In this document: piece after piece, positions 11,100 through 24,661 of the stretch | Layout: each line of letters opens with the position of its first letter | Numbering within the stretch: position 1 is the stretch's first letter | Source: Otatea glauca | Taxonomy: Eukaryota > Streptophyta > Magnoliopsida > Poales > Poaceae | Reading direction: 5' to 3' | Assembly: GCA_036346275.1 (NCBI GenBank) | Contig: CM070721.1 | Location: 49,811,869-49,875,868 of the forward strand | Length of the DNA stretch: 64,000 nucleotides | Notes under the pieces: model-generated | What the model saw: only the letters and a program-made list of their open reading frames with translations | The model's database searches: none | Told to the model about the DNA's origin: nothing | Position numbers and translations under genes: made by a program

Positions 11100-12146
11100 A
11101 GAAGAAGAATTGTTTCTAGAACATTAATCTAGCCTTTTCTTCTGAAATATTCCCGGCCTATCTTGTCCACCTCGTGAGGCAAAATCGATTTTGATAGGGA
11201 AAACACATGTCACCTCTAGTATAGTCTACTATAATAAGTCAAGCCATCTCAAGTCTCAGTAGCCACTACTGAAACAATTTGATTGTCCATACTCTAGAGC
11301 ATTGCCAAATTGGACATTGCGAGGACCCATCCTTTATGACACGCAACAGTAGGTGCCGTTTGAGTCCAGTTCTAATGGGCTTGGTAGTTTACATAAATAC
11401 AAAAAATGCCGCGTACGAGCTAAGACTTTCTTCGCTTAGGCCATCTCCGATGCTTAATACCTACTAGGGTATTAAGGTTAGGTCCACTGCCTTATTGTAA
11501 TTGCCAAAATGTTTAATAACAGAAAGAGGTCATAAGTAGGTCCCACATTTTAATAAAAAATGGCAAGCATTCCAACCCCACCCTCACTCTTCCTCTCCCT
11601 CACCTTCCCCCTCCATCAATCTAGCCAAACAGTGACCCCTTCACCTCTCCCCCTCACCGTCCCTTCCCCTCTCCTTGGTGTCACAGTGGCCCATCCCTAG
11701 CGCCTTCTCTCCAATCTACCATCTCCCTTCCTTTCCTCCTCCACATGGTGGTGTGGCGGATCCCAGTCAAGGGGTGGTCAAGATGATGACTGGGCAGGGC
11801 AAAGCAAGGTGGATTCAGTGGTGTCCATCGCCGACGAAGCGTTCCCTGGCCTCTCCTTAGCTGGATCTAGCACCGATTCACCTTCCCCGGCGTCCTAGGC
11901 GTCCGTATCCGGTAGTCGCATGTCACATGTACCTACGGACCTTAAGGTAGCTGGATCCGACCGTTGCGCGTTGTCCCCAAGCTTCCCACGGTCGGATCTT
12001 GTGGAGGACGCCGTCGACAACATTCTCTCATCTGGCGACCCTTCCCCAGCGTCCTAATCTGGAGGCAACAGTCCTTCCACATCGTCCCCATGCCTATCCG
12101 CTTGGCGGCAACAACAACTACCGGCGAGTGAGGAGAAAGATTCCAA
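11100..12146. other. Intergenic DNA, no gene recognised
   Basis: 11560-11700 is C/T-rich on the plus strand. 11720-12130 is moderately GC-rich with open frames on both strands but no domain. Nothing further can be supported. Confidence 0.5.
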
Positions 12147-12155
12147 TTATTATTT

Positions 12156-12954
12156 GGCAAAATTGGACATATGCCACTCTAAGAGATCGCACTTTGAAAA
12201 ATACCACTCCAAGACATGAAATTGGAAATTTGCCACTACAAAAGTTGTCTCTTTGGATTTTTGCTACTCTTCTACTCCCTTTTATCACAAATAGTTGTTG
12301 TTTTGGATATAGATGTAGTCAAATTTTGAAATTTTGACTGTCAATATCTTTTTAAATATTTAAACTAGATATATGAAAATCATATGTGCAAATTTGTCTC
12401 AAAAAGTACTTTCATAATATTATAATTTTATTGGATTTTATTAATATATTATAATAGAAATTAGTAGTCAAAGCTATGTTTTGAATACCATGTTGATGTC
12501 CAAAACAACAACTATTTGTGTGACCAGAGGGAGTACATTTTTACCCTCCTCCCTTCTTCCTCTCGGCCAGCCACACCTCCACTTCTCCGATGAGCTCTAG
12601 CTGTTCTGCCTCCAAAAATTGTCTCTTTGGATTTTTACCGCTCTTCGATGTTATTACCCTCCTCCTTCGATGTACCTTCACTTCTCCAACAAGCTCCAGT
12701 CGCACTGCCTCCCCCTCGCCACCGCCATGGGCTGCACCACTAAGGCACCATCGCCGACTGCTCGCCTCCACCGCCGCGAGCCATGCAGCCTTCTTCCTTG
12801 ACGCCACCCGGCCCCACCACGTGTTGGATCCAAGGTTGCCATCGCGGATCTGGCTCATTGCCGTCGGTCTCAGGTCCACCTCGCCATGAGACAAGTTTTG
12901 GAGTGATATTTTTTAAAAGTTCATTTTTTAGAGTGGCATATTTCTAATTTTGCC
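12156..12954. mobile_element. Non-autonomous MULE with GC-rich interior
   Basis: 27-bp terminal inverted repeats start GGCAAAATT and continue to ATGCCACTCTAA, with three mismatches between the two ends. The 9-bp flanks TTATTATTT (12147-12155) and TTATTTTAT (12955-12963) agree at 7 of 9 positions, the Mutator duplication length. The interior 12540-12890 is GC-rich unlike its surroundings and could be captured host sequence (Pack-MULE style); I do not recognise its source. A partial internal duplication of TTGTCTCTTTGGATTTTT lies on both sides of the nested Stowaway (about 12245 and 12617). Confidence 0.75.
12275..12533. mobile_element. Stowaway-like MITE nested in the MULE (259 bp)
   Basis: The termini are CTCCCTTTTATCACAAATAG and its imperfect complement ending GAGGGAG, flanked on both sides by TA. 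A long terminal stem includes CAAATAGTTGTTGTTTTGGA. No coding capacity. Confidence 0.85.
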
Positions 12955-12963
12955 TTATTTTAT

Positions 12964-13237
12964 TCCTTGTGACTCGGATCGGAAGCCAATGGCCGGTCAA
13001 GTTGTTTGAGGTCGACCATAAGCAGGCCACGCATGCCCTTACGACCTTTGGCGCAATCCATCATGAGTGCTGCCAATTTGGGACATAAAACCAAAATTGT
13101 TGGCTCGCATCCATGTTTTAACGTCACTAACCTCCATAACTCTTCCTCTCCGAAAACAACATATTTATACAAAAGACAGCTGATGCGTTCACCCACCGAT
13201 AAATGTATGTTTATATAAACCGAATGAAGCAACATGC
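12964..13237. other. Short stretch between MULE and hAT, nothing recognised
   Basis: An open frame crosses it on the minus strand but shows no domain. Confidence 0.4.
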
Positions 13238-13879
13238 CACACGCGCATGGTTTACAATACCGAAATGAAGTGGAAAATCGAAAGAAGCTCGGCACTGATT
13301 TTTGTCGAAAATCGCTTGAAAATCGGTAGAAATCGAATGAATTTTAAAATCAAATCGGTTTGAATTCAGTGGTCAAAACAGTAGCGAAAACCGATGAAAA
13401 TCGATCGTTTTCGCCTATTTTCGAACGATTTTGGCCGATTTTCGAATAGTTTGCTTCGAAAATCGGCACACTGAATTAAAATTGAAAAAAAATGCAGAAA
13501 ATTAGGGAAAAATTGCAGAAAATAGTGGGTAATTTGTAAAAACCCGATAAAGGCCCAAACAAATTAGGAAAAATGTTAGAAATATATTCAATATAGAAAA
13601 ATAGGACAAAATTCTAGTATGACCTATGCTACATTTGAAGACAACGTCAAGTTGTAAAGTACATATTTTGCAATAATATCACAACTATGGGAAAATTTCG
13701 GTATGACCTTTGCTATATTTTAGAAAATCTCAAGTTATAAAGTAGGCATTTAGCAATAATATCTGAACAAATAATATTTCATTCCAATACCATTCACAAA
13801 TCAACCCAACAAGTCCACATCTCAATGTCCGTAGCATATAACATTTTAAATCAATATTTCTCACCGAAAATAAATGTTC

Positions 13880-14321
13880 GCACTTGGCATAGTTTCATCT
13901 ACCTTCCATTGTCACACATATGCCATGTTGGATCTACATAAATGTTACGTTAGAAAAAAATCAAGTTGCAATAAAATGAAACATACAAATGATATATTAC
14001 TTTTGAGGCTATGGGTAATATTGTTGGATGTACACTTAGTTGGCTATGTTGTAGTCCTCGGTGGACATCATCACCAATCCTCATGTAGCTAGCAATTCCA
14101 TCTTGTATTTGTGCCAGCTTTATCCCGTCCATTGGCTAGTTGTTTGCCATTGTTGGTACAACATAATATAAAATTTGTGGTCTTCCCACTCATAAATCCA
14201 TTGGGTAGGAGGTTGTGCACGAGGATTTCGGATGGCATAGTTGTAGTGGCCATATGAGCCATAACTCCCTTGCGTCTTGGCAACGCTGGGTGAGCTAGAG
14301 CTATCCTGCAGTGCGTCATGG
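13880..14321 (-). pseudogene. hAT A transposase, 3' terminal part
   Basis: This matches the C-terminal tail region of hAT B at 14960-15400. The minus strand retains RAQPPTQWIYEWEDHKFY and neighbouring sequence in a broken frame. It ends at 14321, where hAT B is inserted. Confidence 0.7.
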
Positions 14322-14959
14322 CAAAGGTTGACAATACCGTTTTTGGATGGAAATTCGAAGTCAGCTTGGTAGCGGTTTTTCACGAAAATCAAGCGAAATT
14401 TGACAAAAACCGAACGGTTTGCAAAAGTCAAACCCAGTGGTCAAACCTAGACAAAAAATCGAAAAACCGGTCAGCAATCTCGAAAATCGATCGGTTTTCA
14501 TCGAAAACCATCGGTTTGAGTCGACAATCATTAACAGAACGAAAAATGGAGAAAAAGGCAAGAACAAATGGGAAAAATTGCAAAAAAAATATGGAAAATT
14601 ACAAAAAGCCGACAAAGGCCCAAAAACCAGGAAAAACGTTAGAATGTATAAAAACTATGAAAAATTACGATAAAATTCCGACATAACCTTTCGTACATTT
14701 TAAGACAATGTGAAGTTGTAAAGTATATATTTTGCAATAATAGCACAACTATGAAAAAATATGGAAAATCTCGGCATGACCTTTGCTATATTTTAGACAA
14801 TATCAAGTTGAAAAGTAGGCATTTAGCAATAATATATCAACAAACAACATTTCGTTTCAATATCGTTCACAACTCAATCCAACAAATCCACACTTCAATA
14901 ACAATCATTTCAATACCATGGCATATGACATTTCAAATCAATATTTCTCACCGATTATG

Positions 14960-17900
14960 AATGTTCACACTTGGCATAGCTTTATTGTCCTTCTATTGTT
15001 GCACATATGCCATGTTGGACCTATATAAATGCTATGTTAGTAAAAAATCAAGTTGCAATGAAATGAAATATACAAATGAAATATTACCTTTGGCTACAGG
15101 TAGTATTATTAGGTGTACACTTGGTTGGACATATTGTACTCCTCAGTGGACATCATCACCAATCCCCGTGTAGCTAGCAACTCCGCCTTGTATTTGTGCC
15201 AGCTTTGTCTTGTCCATGGACTAGTTGTTTCCCACTGTCGGTACAACATGGTATAAAATTCAGGGTCCTGCCACTCGTAGACCCATTGGGTGGGAGGTTG
15301 CGTACAAGAATCCGGGATAGCGTAGTCGTATGGGCGATATGAGCTATAACTCTCTTGTGTCTTGGCGACGTTGTACAAGCTACACCTATCCTAAGGTGCA
15401 TCATGGCTTGCTTGATGGTTCCTCCCACTGCAGTAGTCGTCCTAGGTGATTGTGGAGCCCTATGGTCTTTGTCCTGCGTGGCATGAGTACTGGGACTCCC
15501 CTGTAAATTGTATGGGAAGCTGTGCTTCTGAGTAGGAAGTGAGAGGGATAAGGACATCAGCACTGGACTGACCACCATTGTTGTCTATCTTGGAGCTACT
15601 GTCATTGGATTCTTGGTACGGCGGGCTCTGATGGTCCGTAGGAGTGCTATCAGTTGAGTCATCACTCCCTACGCACTTTTCGTGCTATATGGGAAGCTTC
15701 CCCTTTCCTTATGAGGGAGCTCTTCTTTTTGCTTGCTCCCTCGTCGGCACTACTTAGTGCTTCCTCTTTTCCATGTGTGTCACCCACTATCGTTTCTGCC
15801 CATTCAGGGATGCTTGCAGCCCCAGTATTCTTTCGCAATGCATCAGTGTCTACCGGGTCTGTCATGAGGTGTGATGGGAGGGGGTGTTACTCTTTGGGTC
15901 CTCCTCGTCAAGTAAGGGGTCGGTATTAGACCTCCCTTTCTGCATCCACTATCGGATTGGATTTTCTGTGTCGTATAGTGTAAGATCCATAAGGCGCTGG
16001 AATGAATCGTCTTCGGCTGAGGACTTGTCACTTTCTTGTTCTTGGATATTGAGCCGCAAGTTATAGTTAATGTACACCAACTTATGGAGCTTCTTGTATG
16101 ACAGGCGGTTGTGAACTTTGGTGTGGATGAACGCGAACGTGTTCCAATTGCACTCGCATCCGCTAGAAAAAGCGCAATGCGAAATGATACGCTGAGCCAA
16201 CTGCTGGAGCGTGGGTGTGTCTGAACCGAATACACCCCACCAGTGTGTTGTAAGTTAACGAAGACAACAATAATTATGAAGTGCAAATACGAGAGGGGCA
16301 CTATATTTAATATGACATAAGGAAAATAACAAGAGAAGTTTTGAGATCATATGTCATCCTCTCAACTAGCGTAGTTAAGAACGATCCAACCCTTCTTCTG
16401 AAAAGATCGGCCTCATGAAGACCTCGCATAGCCATATCAGTATCATTAGCAAGCGCTTCAAATGCATCCTGTAGGTTTGGCAAGAAGGTGTTGGTTGTGC
16501 CATACGAGAAATGCGTTCGGGGATTCAAAACGGCAGCTGCATGAAATTTAAGGAAACATGTTAGTACAAGTATTTGGAAATACAAGATATTTTGCGAAAA
16601 GAGAAGAATGTATTACCAGTGTTCATATATGTATCACGCGTTAGGTCGCCCATTCTAGGGTCCACGACATTCATGTATTGATTGAAAGTAACTGGAGAGT
16701 TATGGAACAAGCCATCATATTCCTGTCGTATTATGTTATACCACAATATCACCTCACTCAATATAGGAACCATGTCTTGATCGACAAAACGCAAGAAGGC
16801 GTACAATGGTTCCACAGATTTAATAACCAAATGAAGGTTGTCCCACCAGTCCAAGCTCGAGAGGCACGAGTACACGTACCTCTCCTCTGTAGTATTAACA
16901 AAGTGTGACAATAGAAATTCCTCTGAGGCCATCCATTGCAAGAACTTATCCTTGAGACGAAGGAAACTATCCAAAATATGTAGTTTGTTCCAAATCGAGT
17001 AGCATTTCACTTGACCAACTCGCCCCAAATATGCTTCTTCATCATGGCATGAAGCTTGGAATGGTTGTACATCTATCGAAAGATTTTTCTAGCACTCTCA
17101 ATGACAGAGGCATGGTTAGGGAACTCTCCAATCTGCTTCAACATCAAATTAATCGTGTGAGCCACACAAGACCACCACACGATGTTGCGGTGCTCCCGTA
17201 CAATAAGCCCGCATGCCTTATTGTAGTTAGCACCATTGTCCATGACAATTTGCTTAACATTCTACGCACCCACCTCGTCGACCACTGAGTCAATTTCCTG
17301 CGTCAACAAACAAAATGAAAACCTCCATTACATCATGAGTACTTCAAATAGATTTTAGAAGAGGAGCAATAAGAGCAGGTACCTTGCGCAAGTACGATGA
17401 ACCCTGGCTTTTGCCCGTCGCATCCACAGACTTGTGGAAGAACATGGTGCCGTTGCAGTATATCATGAAGTTGATAATGCTCATGCGTGTTGGCCCAATC
17501 CAAGAATCGCACATGATTGTTACGCCATACGCGACCATTCCATCTTGAACTTCTTTATCTTTTCTCGTATATCTGCTTCTTGGCGTCTAAATATTTACCG
17601 TCTATGTCTCTCCCACTGAGAGATGGGACACCCTCGCCTACAAATGAAATATAGGATGACCATGTGAGCTATTATTGGACGTATAACTCGATGAAAATTT
17701 GAAAGCTCACTTACCCCATTTTTGAGTTTCTCTGATAGTGGCAACGAAGTAGGGATTGTCTGCTTTCCTCCCCCATGATACTAGCCGTGTGGAAAATTTT
17801 GGCCCAGGCCAAACAAATCACTTGCTTCGTATTCCTCCCCTTCTGTGTCCAGCTCCCAGTGTCAATCCTTATTTGCACAGGACCACGGGCTGTACCAAGG

Positions 17901-19230
17901 TTGTAATCCCCCACGACCGGTCTATCCCATTGCGAGAACTACGTAACATCCTTGGCAACAGAACACCACCCCCCCCTTTATGCCTCCACCTTGGAGGCAG
18001 CCACGGCATGTTGTAGTTGTTCCTCCTCATCAGCATCACCCATGTACTCTTCATATGCACTTCTTCTCGGCGGGAAATGTGCAGTTGTTGCTTCCTTTCT
18101 GAGCCTCTCCTCCCTCTATCCCTTCTTATCCTTTGTCCTGTCTAGGTCGTGCTAAAAGTATTCGCGAACCTCCTTAGTATATTGACTGCAATGGACGATA
18201 TTTGTACCACACCCTGCCAAGTGGTGCTTCAGTTAGGTTGCACTGCCTCCTTTCTTCTCTTTGTGACAGTACTTGCATCAAAATCCAGCACCCACCTTCT
18301 CGCGGTGCTCCCACACAACATCGCCCTGGTCTACCATCTGCTAATACAAAACAATAACAAGACAGATGCAAATCTTATCGTACATGTTCAATTACTCTAG
18401 AAAATAATAAATTGAAGAAGCGAGAACTTATGAAATTGTCGATGAATATATATAACACTCTTCTTTCTGCACATATGTGTACACCACATGTCTTGCTTCA
18501 AGTGCAAAAATCATACAAAATGGTACTGCACCTAGCTAGCTATAGCAACAAAAAATCATACAAAATAGTACTTCACCAAGTAAGCATTCACATATATAGC
18601 ACTCTTCTTTCTATGCATATGTGTACACCACATGTCTTGCTTCCAGTGCAAAAATCATACAAAATGGTACTGCACCTAGCTAGCTAAAGCAACAAAAATC
18701 AAGTATTAGTTACTTATACATTGCACCAAAATAGTTACAAACTACTGCATAGACTAATTAGTTTTGTTCACTAATGTCAATTATACCTCACAGTTTTCCT
18801 AGTATAGCTCAACTAAACCCTAGAAACATTAGTCAACAACCTACCTCCATGAACAAACTCACTTAAAACTACCAACCTTAGTAACACATACAAAAAATGA
18901 GCTAGGAAATGAGTTGACTTGCTTGCCTGAACAAAACTCTCATGGCTTACCTCAAAAATCGCTCAATTTGGATGGAAAACCGCTCGGCTTGCCTCGAAAA
19001 TCATCGTGCCCCGAAGAACCAGCAGACCCCTTCGATTTTCCTTGCGAGCCGTTCGAATATCGTGGCTTACCGCTTGATTTTCGAGCGATAAGCATCGATT
19101 TTTGCTCGTCGATGACCGGATATGGACGCTTCCTCTCGCGAGCTGAACGAAGCGTGGAGGGGATTTGATGGTTACGCAATAATGCGGTCGAAACCAGGGT
19201 TTCACGCCCGTATATCCACTTCCCAGGTTT
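14960..19230 (-). pseudogene. hAT-family transposase (BED finger, DUF659, dimerisation domain), decayed
   Basis: The minus strand encodes, from high to low coordinates: a basic N-terminal exon (about 19200-18950), a poorly preserved BED-type zinc-finger region (about 18370-18060), a linker with YNLGTARGPVQIRIDTGSW (17914-17711), the DUF659 part with GVTIMCDSWIGPTRMSI (17538-17344) and continuing to about 17030, the helical core with SSLDWWDNLHLVIKSVEPLY (17028-16561), a segment with AAAVLNPRTHF (16585-16307), and the hAT C-terminal dimerisation domain with ECNWNTFAFIHTKVHNRL (16200-15949). A long low-complexity tail rich in Y, P, W and Q follows to about 15110. Introns probably separate several segments, and frameshifts and stops are present. 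Such transposases cut and paste elements with 8-bp duplications; this copy is very unlikely to work. Confidence 0.8.
18448..18690. repeat. Direct duplication of about 95 bp inside hAT B
   Basis: The block with CACTCTTCTTTCT, ATATGTGTACACCACATGTC, GTGCAAAAATCATACAAAAT and ACCTAGCTAGCTA occurs at about 18448-18545 and 18599-18690, spaced about 150 bp. A shorter third piece (AAAAAATCATACAAAATAGT) lies between. It sits in a probable intron of the transposase gene. Confidence 0.75.
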
Positions 19231-19693
19231 CATGGGCCGAATGGGCCATATGGGCTGGACACTGTGCATGCTACTATTTTTGTTTCTTTTCCCTTTTCAA
19301 TTTACTACATTCGGTATTTGCTCTAAAACGTCTCCTAAATTCAATTTTTTTTAAAAAAAAAATTCATCCCAGATGTCACAATGCTATTAATACTAATTTT
19401 AGAAAAATTTTGATAAATTTTTTTCAAATTTTTGAATTTGAATTTGAATCAGATTGGTTTACCCATCGGTTTCAAATTGCGAACCGGCTCGATACGCTTG
19501 GTTGTGATTGTAGAGCGCCATAGTCTTTGTCTTGTGTGGCATAAGTGTAACTCCCCTGTGAATTCTATGGGACGATGTACTTCTGAGTGGAAAGTGAGTG
19601 GGATAGAGGCACCGTCACCAGACTCACCGCCATCATTGTCCGTCTTGGAGCTACTATCATTGGACTCTTGGTACAGTGGGCTCCGACGGTCCC

Positions 19694-22600
19694 TGTAACA
19701 CCCTAAAAATTTCACTAATTTAAATTCTGGAGTTATTTTGACTTTTGAAAAATTTTGGAGATTTATTGAAAAGAAATTTGGATTTATTCAAATATGGTCT
19801 TTCTTGAATTTAATTAAACTAATATAAAAGTTGGTGCAAAGTTTTATTGGAACTATTTTATTTGAATTCAAAATGTTCCAAAATATTTTCAAGAATTTTT
19901 CTGGATTTTTTCGGGTATTTTTGCTATTTATTTTGGCTTTTTTTATTTATCTGATTTATTTTAAATCAGAAATGTTTTAAAAATCGGATGAACAGTGTTG
20001 GGCCGAAACACTATGCAGCCCAGCTCGCGTGCCGTTCGCCCGCGCAGCCCTCTTCGTCGCAAACCCTAGTCGTTGCGCGATCGAGCCGTTGGATCAAGAT
20101 CCGGTAGTTCCCGTTGTGCCGCGTCACCCGCGTACGTGCGACATCGGATCATCGCTGCTTGGACGGTCGTGATGGAGCCACGTCGTTCCGGCCGGGTGTA
20201 ATCGCCGGAGTTAACACCGTCGAGCATTTCCGCTTGTTTCGCCGGTGTTTGTGTGCACGTCGAGGCTCTTTTAATGGCTTCGGTTAGCGCGTCGTGAAGA
20301 GGACTTCACGCCGTTCAGTTTGACTCCTCGCACGCACGCCGAGACACCCCAGGGACTCCGTGCTAGCTCGTCGTATTTGCTCGAGTGCGCCGCCGTAGTT
20401 TTTCACCAATTGCTCGCCGTCCGTTGAGTCTCCACCGTCGCCGAGGACACCGGGGTAACGCTCTCGCCGGAGAGACACCGTGCCGAGGACACCGGGGTAA
20501 CGCGTCGAACGTGCCAGTTCTTCACGCCGGAGAGACACCGTAGCGTCGTTGACCGCGTCGTCTTCCCCAGCTCCGGCAACCTTCTCTTCCTCGCCGCCGT
20601 CGACCTCGTCAATCCCCGTCGACCGTTCGATCTGCATCGCACGGTTCTGGTACGTCCACATCGCTGATCCCCTTCCATACCCAGCGTTAATCTTGAATGT
20701 TAGATCTAGATTGAACGGTGGTAATTAGATCTAGTCTCTGTAACTTGTTTAAATCTCAGCCGTTGGATCGTTAGTGTACGTGTGAGATTGCGCCGCGTAG
20801 TTAAGATGAACAGTAAATCAGCTCGGGTACCGTGGTCCGTTAGATTATATCTAAACGGTAGTTGTCGGTTGAGCTGTGGCGCGTGAATCCGCGCCGTTCA
20901 GATTTGAACGTGCGACGGAGATGACGCCGCGCTCCCACCGAATCGCGTGCAGACGCGTGTGCGCGTTGACCGGGGCAGAGACCAGATCCGATCATTGCTT
21001 TCGGGCACGCCGCTGCGATCTTGCCGCGTGGCTGCGAGTGAATCGAGACGTCGCCGAACGTGCACGAGATCCAGCCGTTGGATCCGGAAGCCCCGTCGGA
21101 TGCGCGACACGTGGAGGCGCAGAACGCGAAGCGCTGTCGGGTCTGCACGGGATTCCGACCGTTGGATCTGGGCAACCGTTCATGCACGACGCGTGTCGTG
21201 TAGATTTCGAGGCAGTGCAGTGTGACGCGTGAGATCTGACCGTTGATTCAATGAATGGCTCGGATCTTGCCACGTGGATGCACTGTTCTGGTGGACCGAG
21301 TCCACGGTGAACCCGACCCGAGCCGTGGACCGAGCCCATAGACTGAGGCGACGTGGCGGCACCAGAAGGTGCCACGTGTTCGCTGACGTCATGCTGACGC
21401 AATAAACTGAGTTTTCAGTAGAAAAATAAATGGATTAATTCGGGAAATTCTATTTTCTGTTTTATTATTTAATTAAAACTTTGAAAGGCTATAACTTTTG
21501 CATTTGAACTCCGATTGAGGTGATTCCAGTTTCTAAAAATTTGTAAAATTGTGCTCTTTTTAGTTATGAATTTTATTTGAATATTTGAGGTCTTCTATTC
21601 TACTATTTTAGTTATTTATTGCATATGTAATTTTTTACACGTAGACGCAAATTTGCCGGAAAGTTTCGAGGAAGAGTTCGTCGCTCAAGATCAAGCTTCG
21701 GATCAAAACCAGCAACTCTTTGAAGGCAAGTGATGCTTTGACCATTTTGATCCCAGCTTCTTTTAATTATATATTTTGCTTTAAAGTTATGCATGCTAAA
21801 TTAATTAAAAATGTATTTAAATGAATTTGGGGTAATTTAGCTAATAAACCCATATTGTTAATGTCACCTTGAAATTATTACTTGCATGCCCTGAAATCAT
21901 TGTCACCCTAGGTTGCTTGCACTAGTTGGATGATAATATTGTGCCAACACGGGAGGCTAGACCGTGATTAGACGCTTAGCCCTGCAACGAGTCTTGCATG
22001 ATCTTTTGGAAATGCAGCAATATTGACTAACGAAATACTTAATGTATTATGAAAAGTAGTGTGAGGATGCTACATGATGAAATTGAAGTACAGAGACCTG
22101 TGTGGTTCTGTACTGATGTTGAGTTATTGCTGGCATGTGTTGCACAATAATCAACCGGGTGGGAAATGATTTAGACTGGGGCAAGTGGCACGAGGCCGTG
22201 TGCCAGGTGGGCCTTTGTGGCAATGGGTTAATGAGAGCTGTGAGTCTGTGTGCCACATTGGGCTGTGTGCCACTGTTGAGTGATGGAAGTCTTGCCCTGG
22301 TCAAGTTAAGGACTTCACCTTACAAGTCTTTCAACTGAGTCACCCGTACAACCACATGTCTGGAATAGGACAGACCTAGTTGATTAGGGTTCCGATATCT
22401 TTCCTTTGATACCTCGGGGTGACAGTACACTGGGTGTATCTGTGTGGGGGAGCGTACCTGTGCTGCGGCTTGGTGCCCATCCAACGGTGTTGTCCTGTCC
22501 TATACTTCGGCTCTATGTGACGGAAGAGATAGTGAAGGTAATACCGTTGAGGTTCATTGGTTAAGGTAGAGGTTCCTGAAAGACTTTGTTACGGGCAATC

Positions 22601-23373
22601 ACCTGTGTGGTGAGCGGCTGTATCTTGTGGGTAAAGTGTACAACTTCTGCAGAGTGTCAAAACTATTCGAATAGCCGTGCTCGCGGTATTGAGCATTGCT
22701 CGGGGATTACAGTCAAGGGTAGATTTTCAAAAAAAATAATATGTGGAGAGGGTAGCTGTGTGCCAGTGCTAAGAATGAACTATTTAATGCTGTGTACCGA
22801 GAATCTTTGAAGCAAAACTGCTTGAAGAACTTAGCATTATATATAATTGTTTCACTACTTTAAATCTAAATAAGATGCTAGTTTAAAAATGCTATTTGAT
22901 GCAAAAGAACCAAGTAAGCCAATTCTTTGGAATAAGCCTTGCATGTAGTAATAGTACCGCATTCTGTGCATTACTTGCTGAGTGCCTTGAGTACTCACCC
23001 CTCCTTGCCTATCAACCCCAACATCAGTGGAGGAGTCTACGCCAGCCTGGGAGGAGGAGTGCATTGAAGATCCGGACAATTAGGGGCCAGCCCAGTCGGT
23101 TGCCTGTGGCAAGATGAAGGCTTCCACGAAGTTTATTTGCTTTCTGCTGTTATCTTTTAATTACTATGATAATGTAAACCCTGCGTGGCTGATCTTATGT
23201 AAGGAGACCATAAGGTCGTATAACTCAGTTTATATAAATGTTTGCACTATTTATTATGGTATCGTTGTGAATGTTTGTGATGTTCAACCCTGTAAAGACT
23301 GTGTGTGCTTGCGTGATCTTGGACTAGCACAGAATACATAGAGGGTCCAGATTCTTATAATTGGGTCCCGACA
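19694..23373 (+). mobile_element. Solo LTR of a Tekay/Del-type Ty3-gypsy element (3,680 bp)
   Basis: It starts TGTAACACCCTAAAAATTTC and ends GGGTCCCGACA, flanked by the perfect 5-bp duplication GTCCC (19689-19693 and 23374-23378). The host sequence is hAT A, and the related empty site in hAT B at about 15635-15645 confirms a clean insertion. No internal region remains, so this is a solo LTR left by recombination between two LTRs. The ending matches that of the chromovirus LTR at 52841-55836. The first third is GC-rich (about 20000-21400) and gives long spurious open frames. Confidence 0.93.
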
Positions 23374-23378
23374 GTCCC

Positions 23379-24661
23379 TGAGAGTGCTATCACTCGAGTC
23401 ATCACTCTCTACATAATGTTCCTCCTCTGTTGGACGCTTCCCCTTTCCTTTCAAGGGAGTTCTCCTTTTTGCTTGCTCCCTCGTCACCACTACTTGGTAC
23501 TTCCTCTTTCCTGTATGACTATCACCCATTGTCTTATCTGGCCATTCGAGAATGCTTGCAACCCAAATATTCTTTCACAGCGTAGCAGGGTCAATCGAGT
23601 GTGTCACATGGTGTGATGGGAGGAGGTGTCACTCCGTATGTCCTCATCAAGTAAGTGGTCAGCATTGGACCTCCCTTTCTCTATCCACTGTCTAATTGGA
23701 TTTTCAGCGTCGCACAGTGTTAAGCTCCATAAGATGCTGGAATGGATCGTCTTCATCTGTCCACCTTTCACTTTCTTCGGCTTGAATTCGGAGCCGCAGA
23801 TTATAGTTAACGTACACCAACTTATGGAGATTCTTGTAGGATAGGCGGCTATGAACTTTAGTGTGGATGAAGGTAAACATACTCCAATTGCACTCTCATC
23901 CGCTAGAAGAGCGCAATGCAAAATGATCCACTGAGCAAACTTCTAGAACATGGGTGTGTCCGAACCGAACACACCTCACCAATGTGCTGCAAGTTAATGA
24001 GGACAATAGTAAGTATGAGGTGAAAATATGAGAGTAGCATTACATTTAAGACGACATAACGAAAATACCAGGAGAAGTTTTGGGATCATGTGCCATCCTC
24101 TCAGCTAGTGCACTTGCGAACGTTCCAACCTTCCTTCTGTAAAGATCGGCCTTGTGAAGAGCTTAAACGACGCTATCTATATCATTAGCAAGTACTTCAA
24201 AAGCATCCCGGAGAACTAACAAAAAGAAGTTAGTTGTGTCGTACGCGTAGTTCATTCGGGGGTTCAAGGCGGTAGCTGCATGAAGTTGAAGGAAACATAT
24301 GAATACAAGTATGTAACGTATGTGCAAGTACGAGATATTTTGTTCTAGAGAAAAATATATTACCGACATTCATATAAGTATCTCGCGTTAGGTTGGTCAT
24401 TCTTGGGTCCACGATGTCTATGTATTTGTTGAATGTAACTGGAGAGTCATGAAACAAGCTACCATATTTCTGTCGCATTATGTTGTACTGTAGTAGCACC
24501 TCGCTCAACATAGGCACCCTATCTTGATCAGCGAAACGCAAGAAGGCGTACAACAGTTCCAGAGAGTTAACAACCGATCGAAGGTTATCCCACCAGTCTA
24601 AGCTCGAGAGACAGAAGTACACGAATCTTCCCTCTTCAGTATCAACAAAGCACAATGATAG
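23379..24661 (-). pseudogene. hAT A transposase, C-terminal half
   Basis: It continues hAT A after the solo LTR. 23921-23604 matches the tail next to the dimerisation domain in another frame. 24667-24230 encodes FCLSSLDWWDNLRSVVNSLE and DPRMTNLTRDTYMNVG, closely related to hAT B at 16900-16600. 24369-24163 has AATALNPRMNYAYDTTN. Frames are broken. It stops at 24661, where the next LTR begins. Confidence 0.8.

Larger units (their letters stand above)
14322..19500 (-). mobile_element. hAT element B, nested in hAT A
   Basis: The left end, CAAAGGTTGACAATACCG, resembles the left end of hAT A and sits inside the A sequence. From here the whole transposase region is a second copy of A. The right end stops near 19500 (homology to A ends at GATACGCTTG, which in A lies about 60 bp from the terminus), so the right inverted repeat and some adjoining A sequence have been lost. 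The 8 bp on the left, CGTCATGG, therefore lack a partner. 19230-19500 matches A at 29420-29660. Confidence 0.8.

Noticed and set aside
20284..21402. Several overlapping open frames on both strands
   Set aside because: They fall in the GC-rich third of the solo LTR 19694-23373. Composition explains them and no domain is present.
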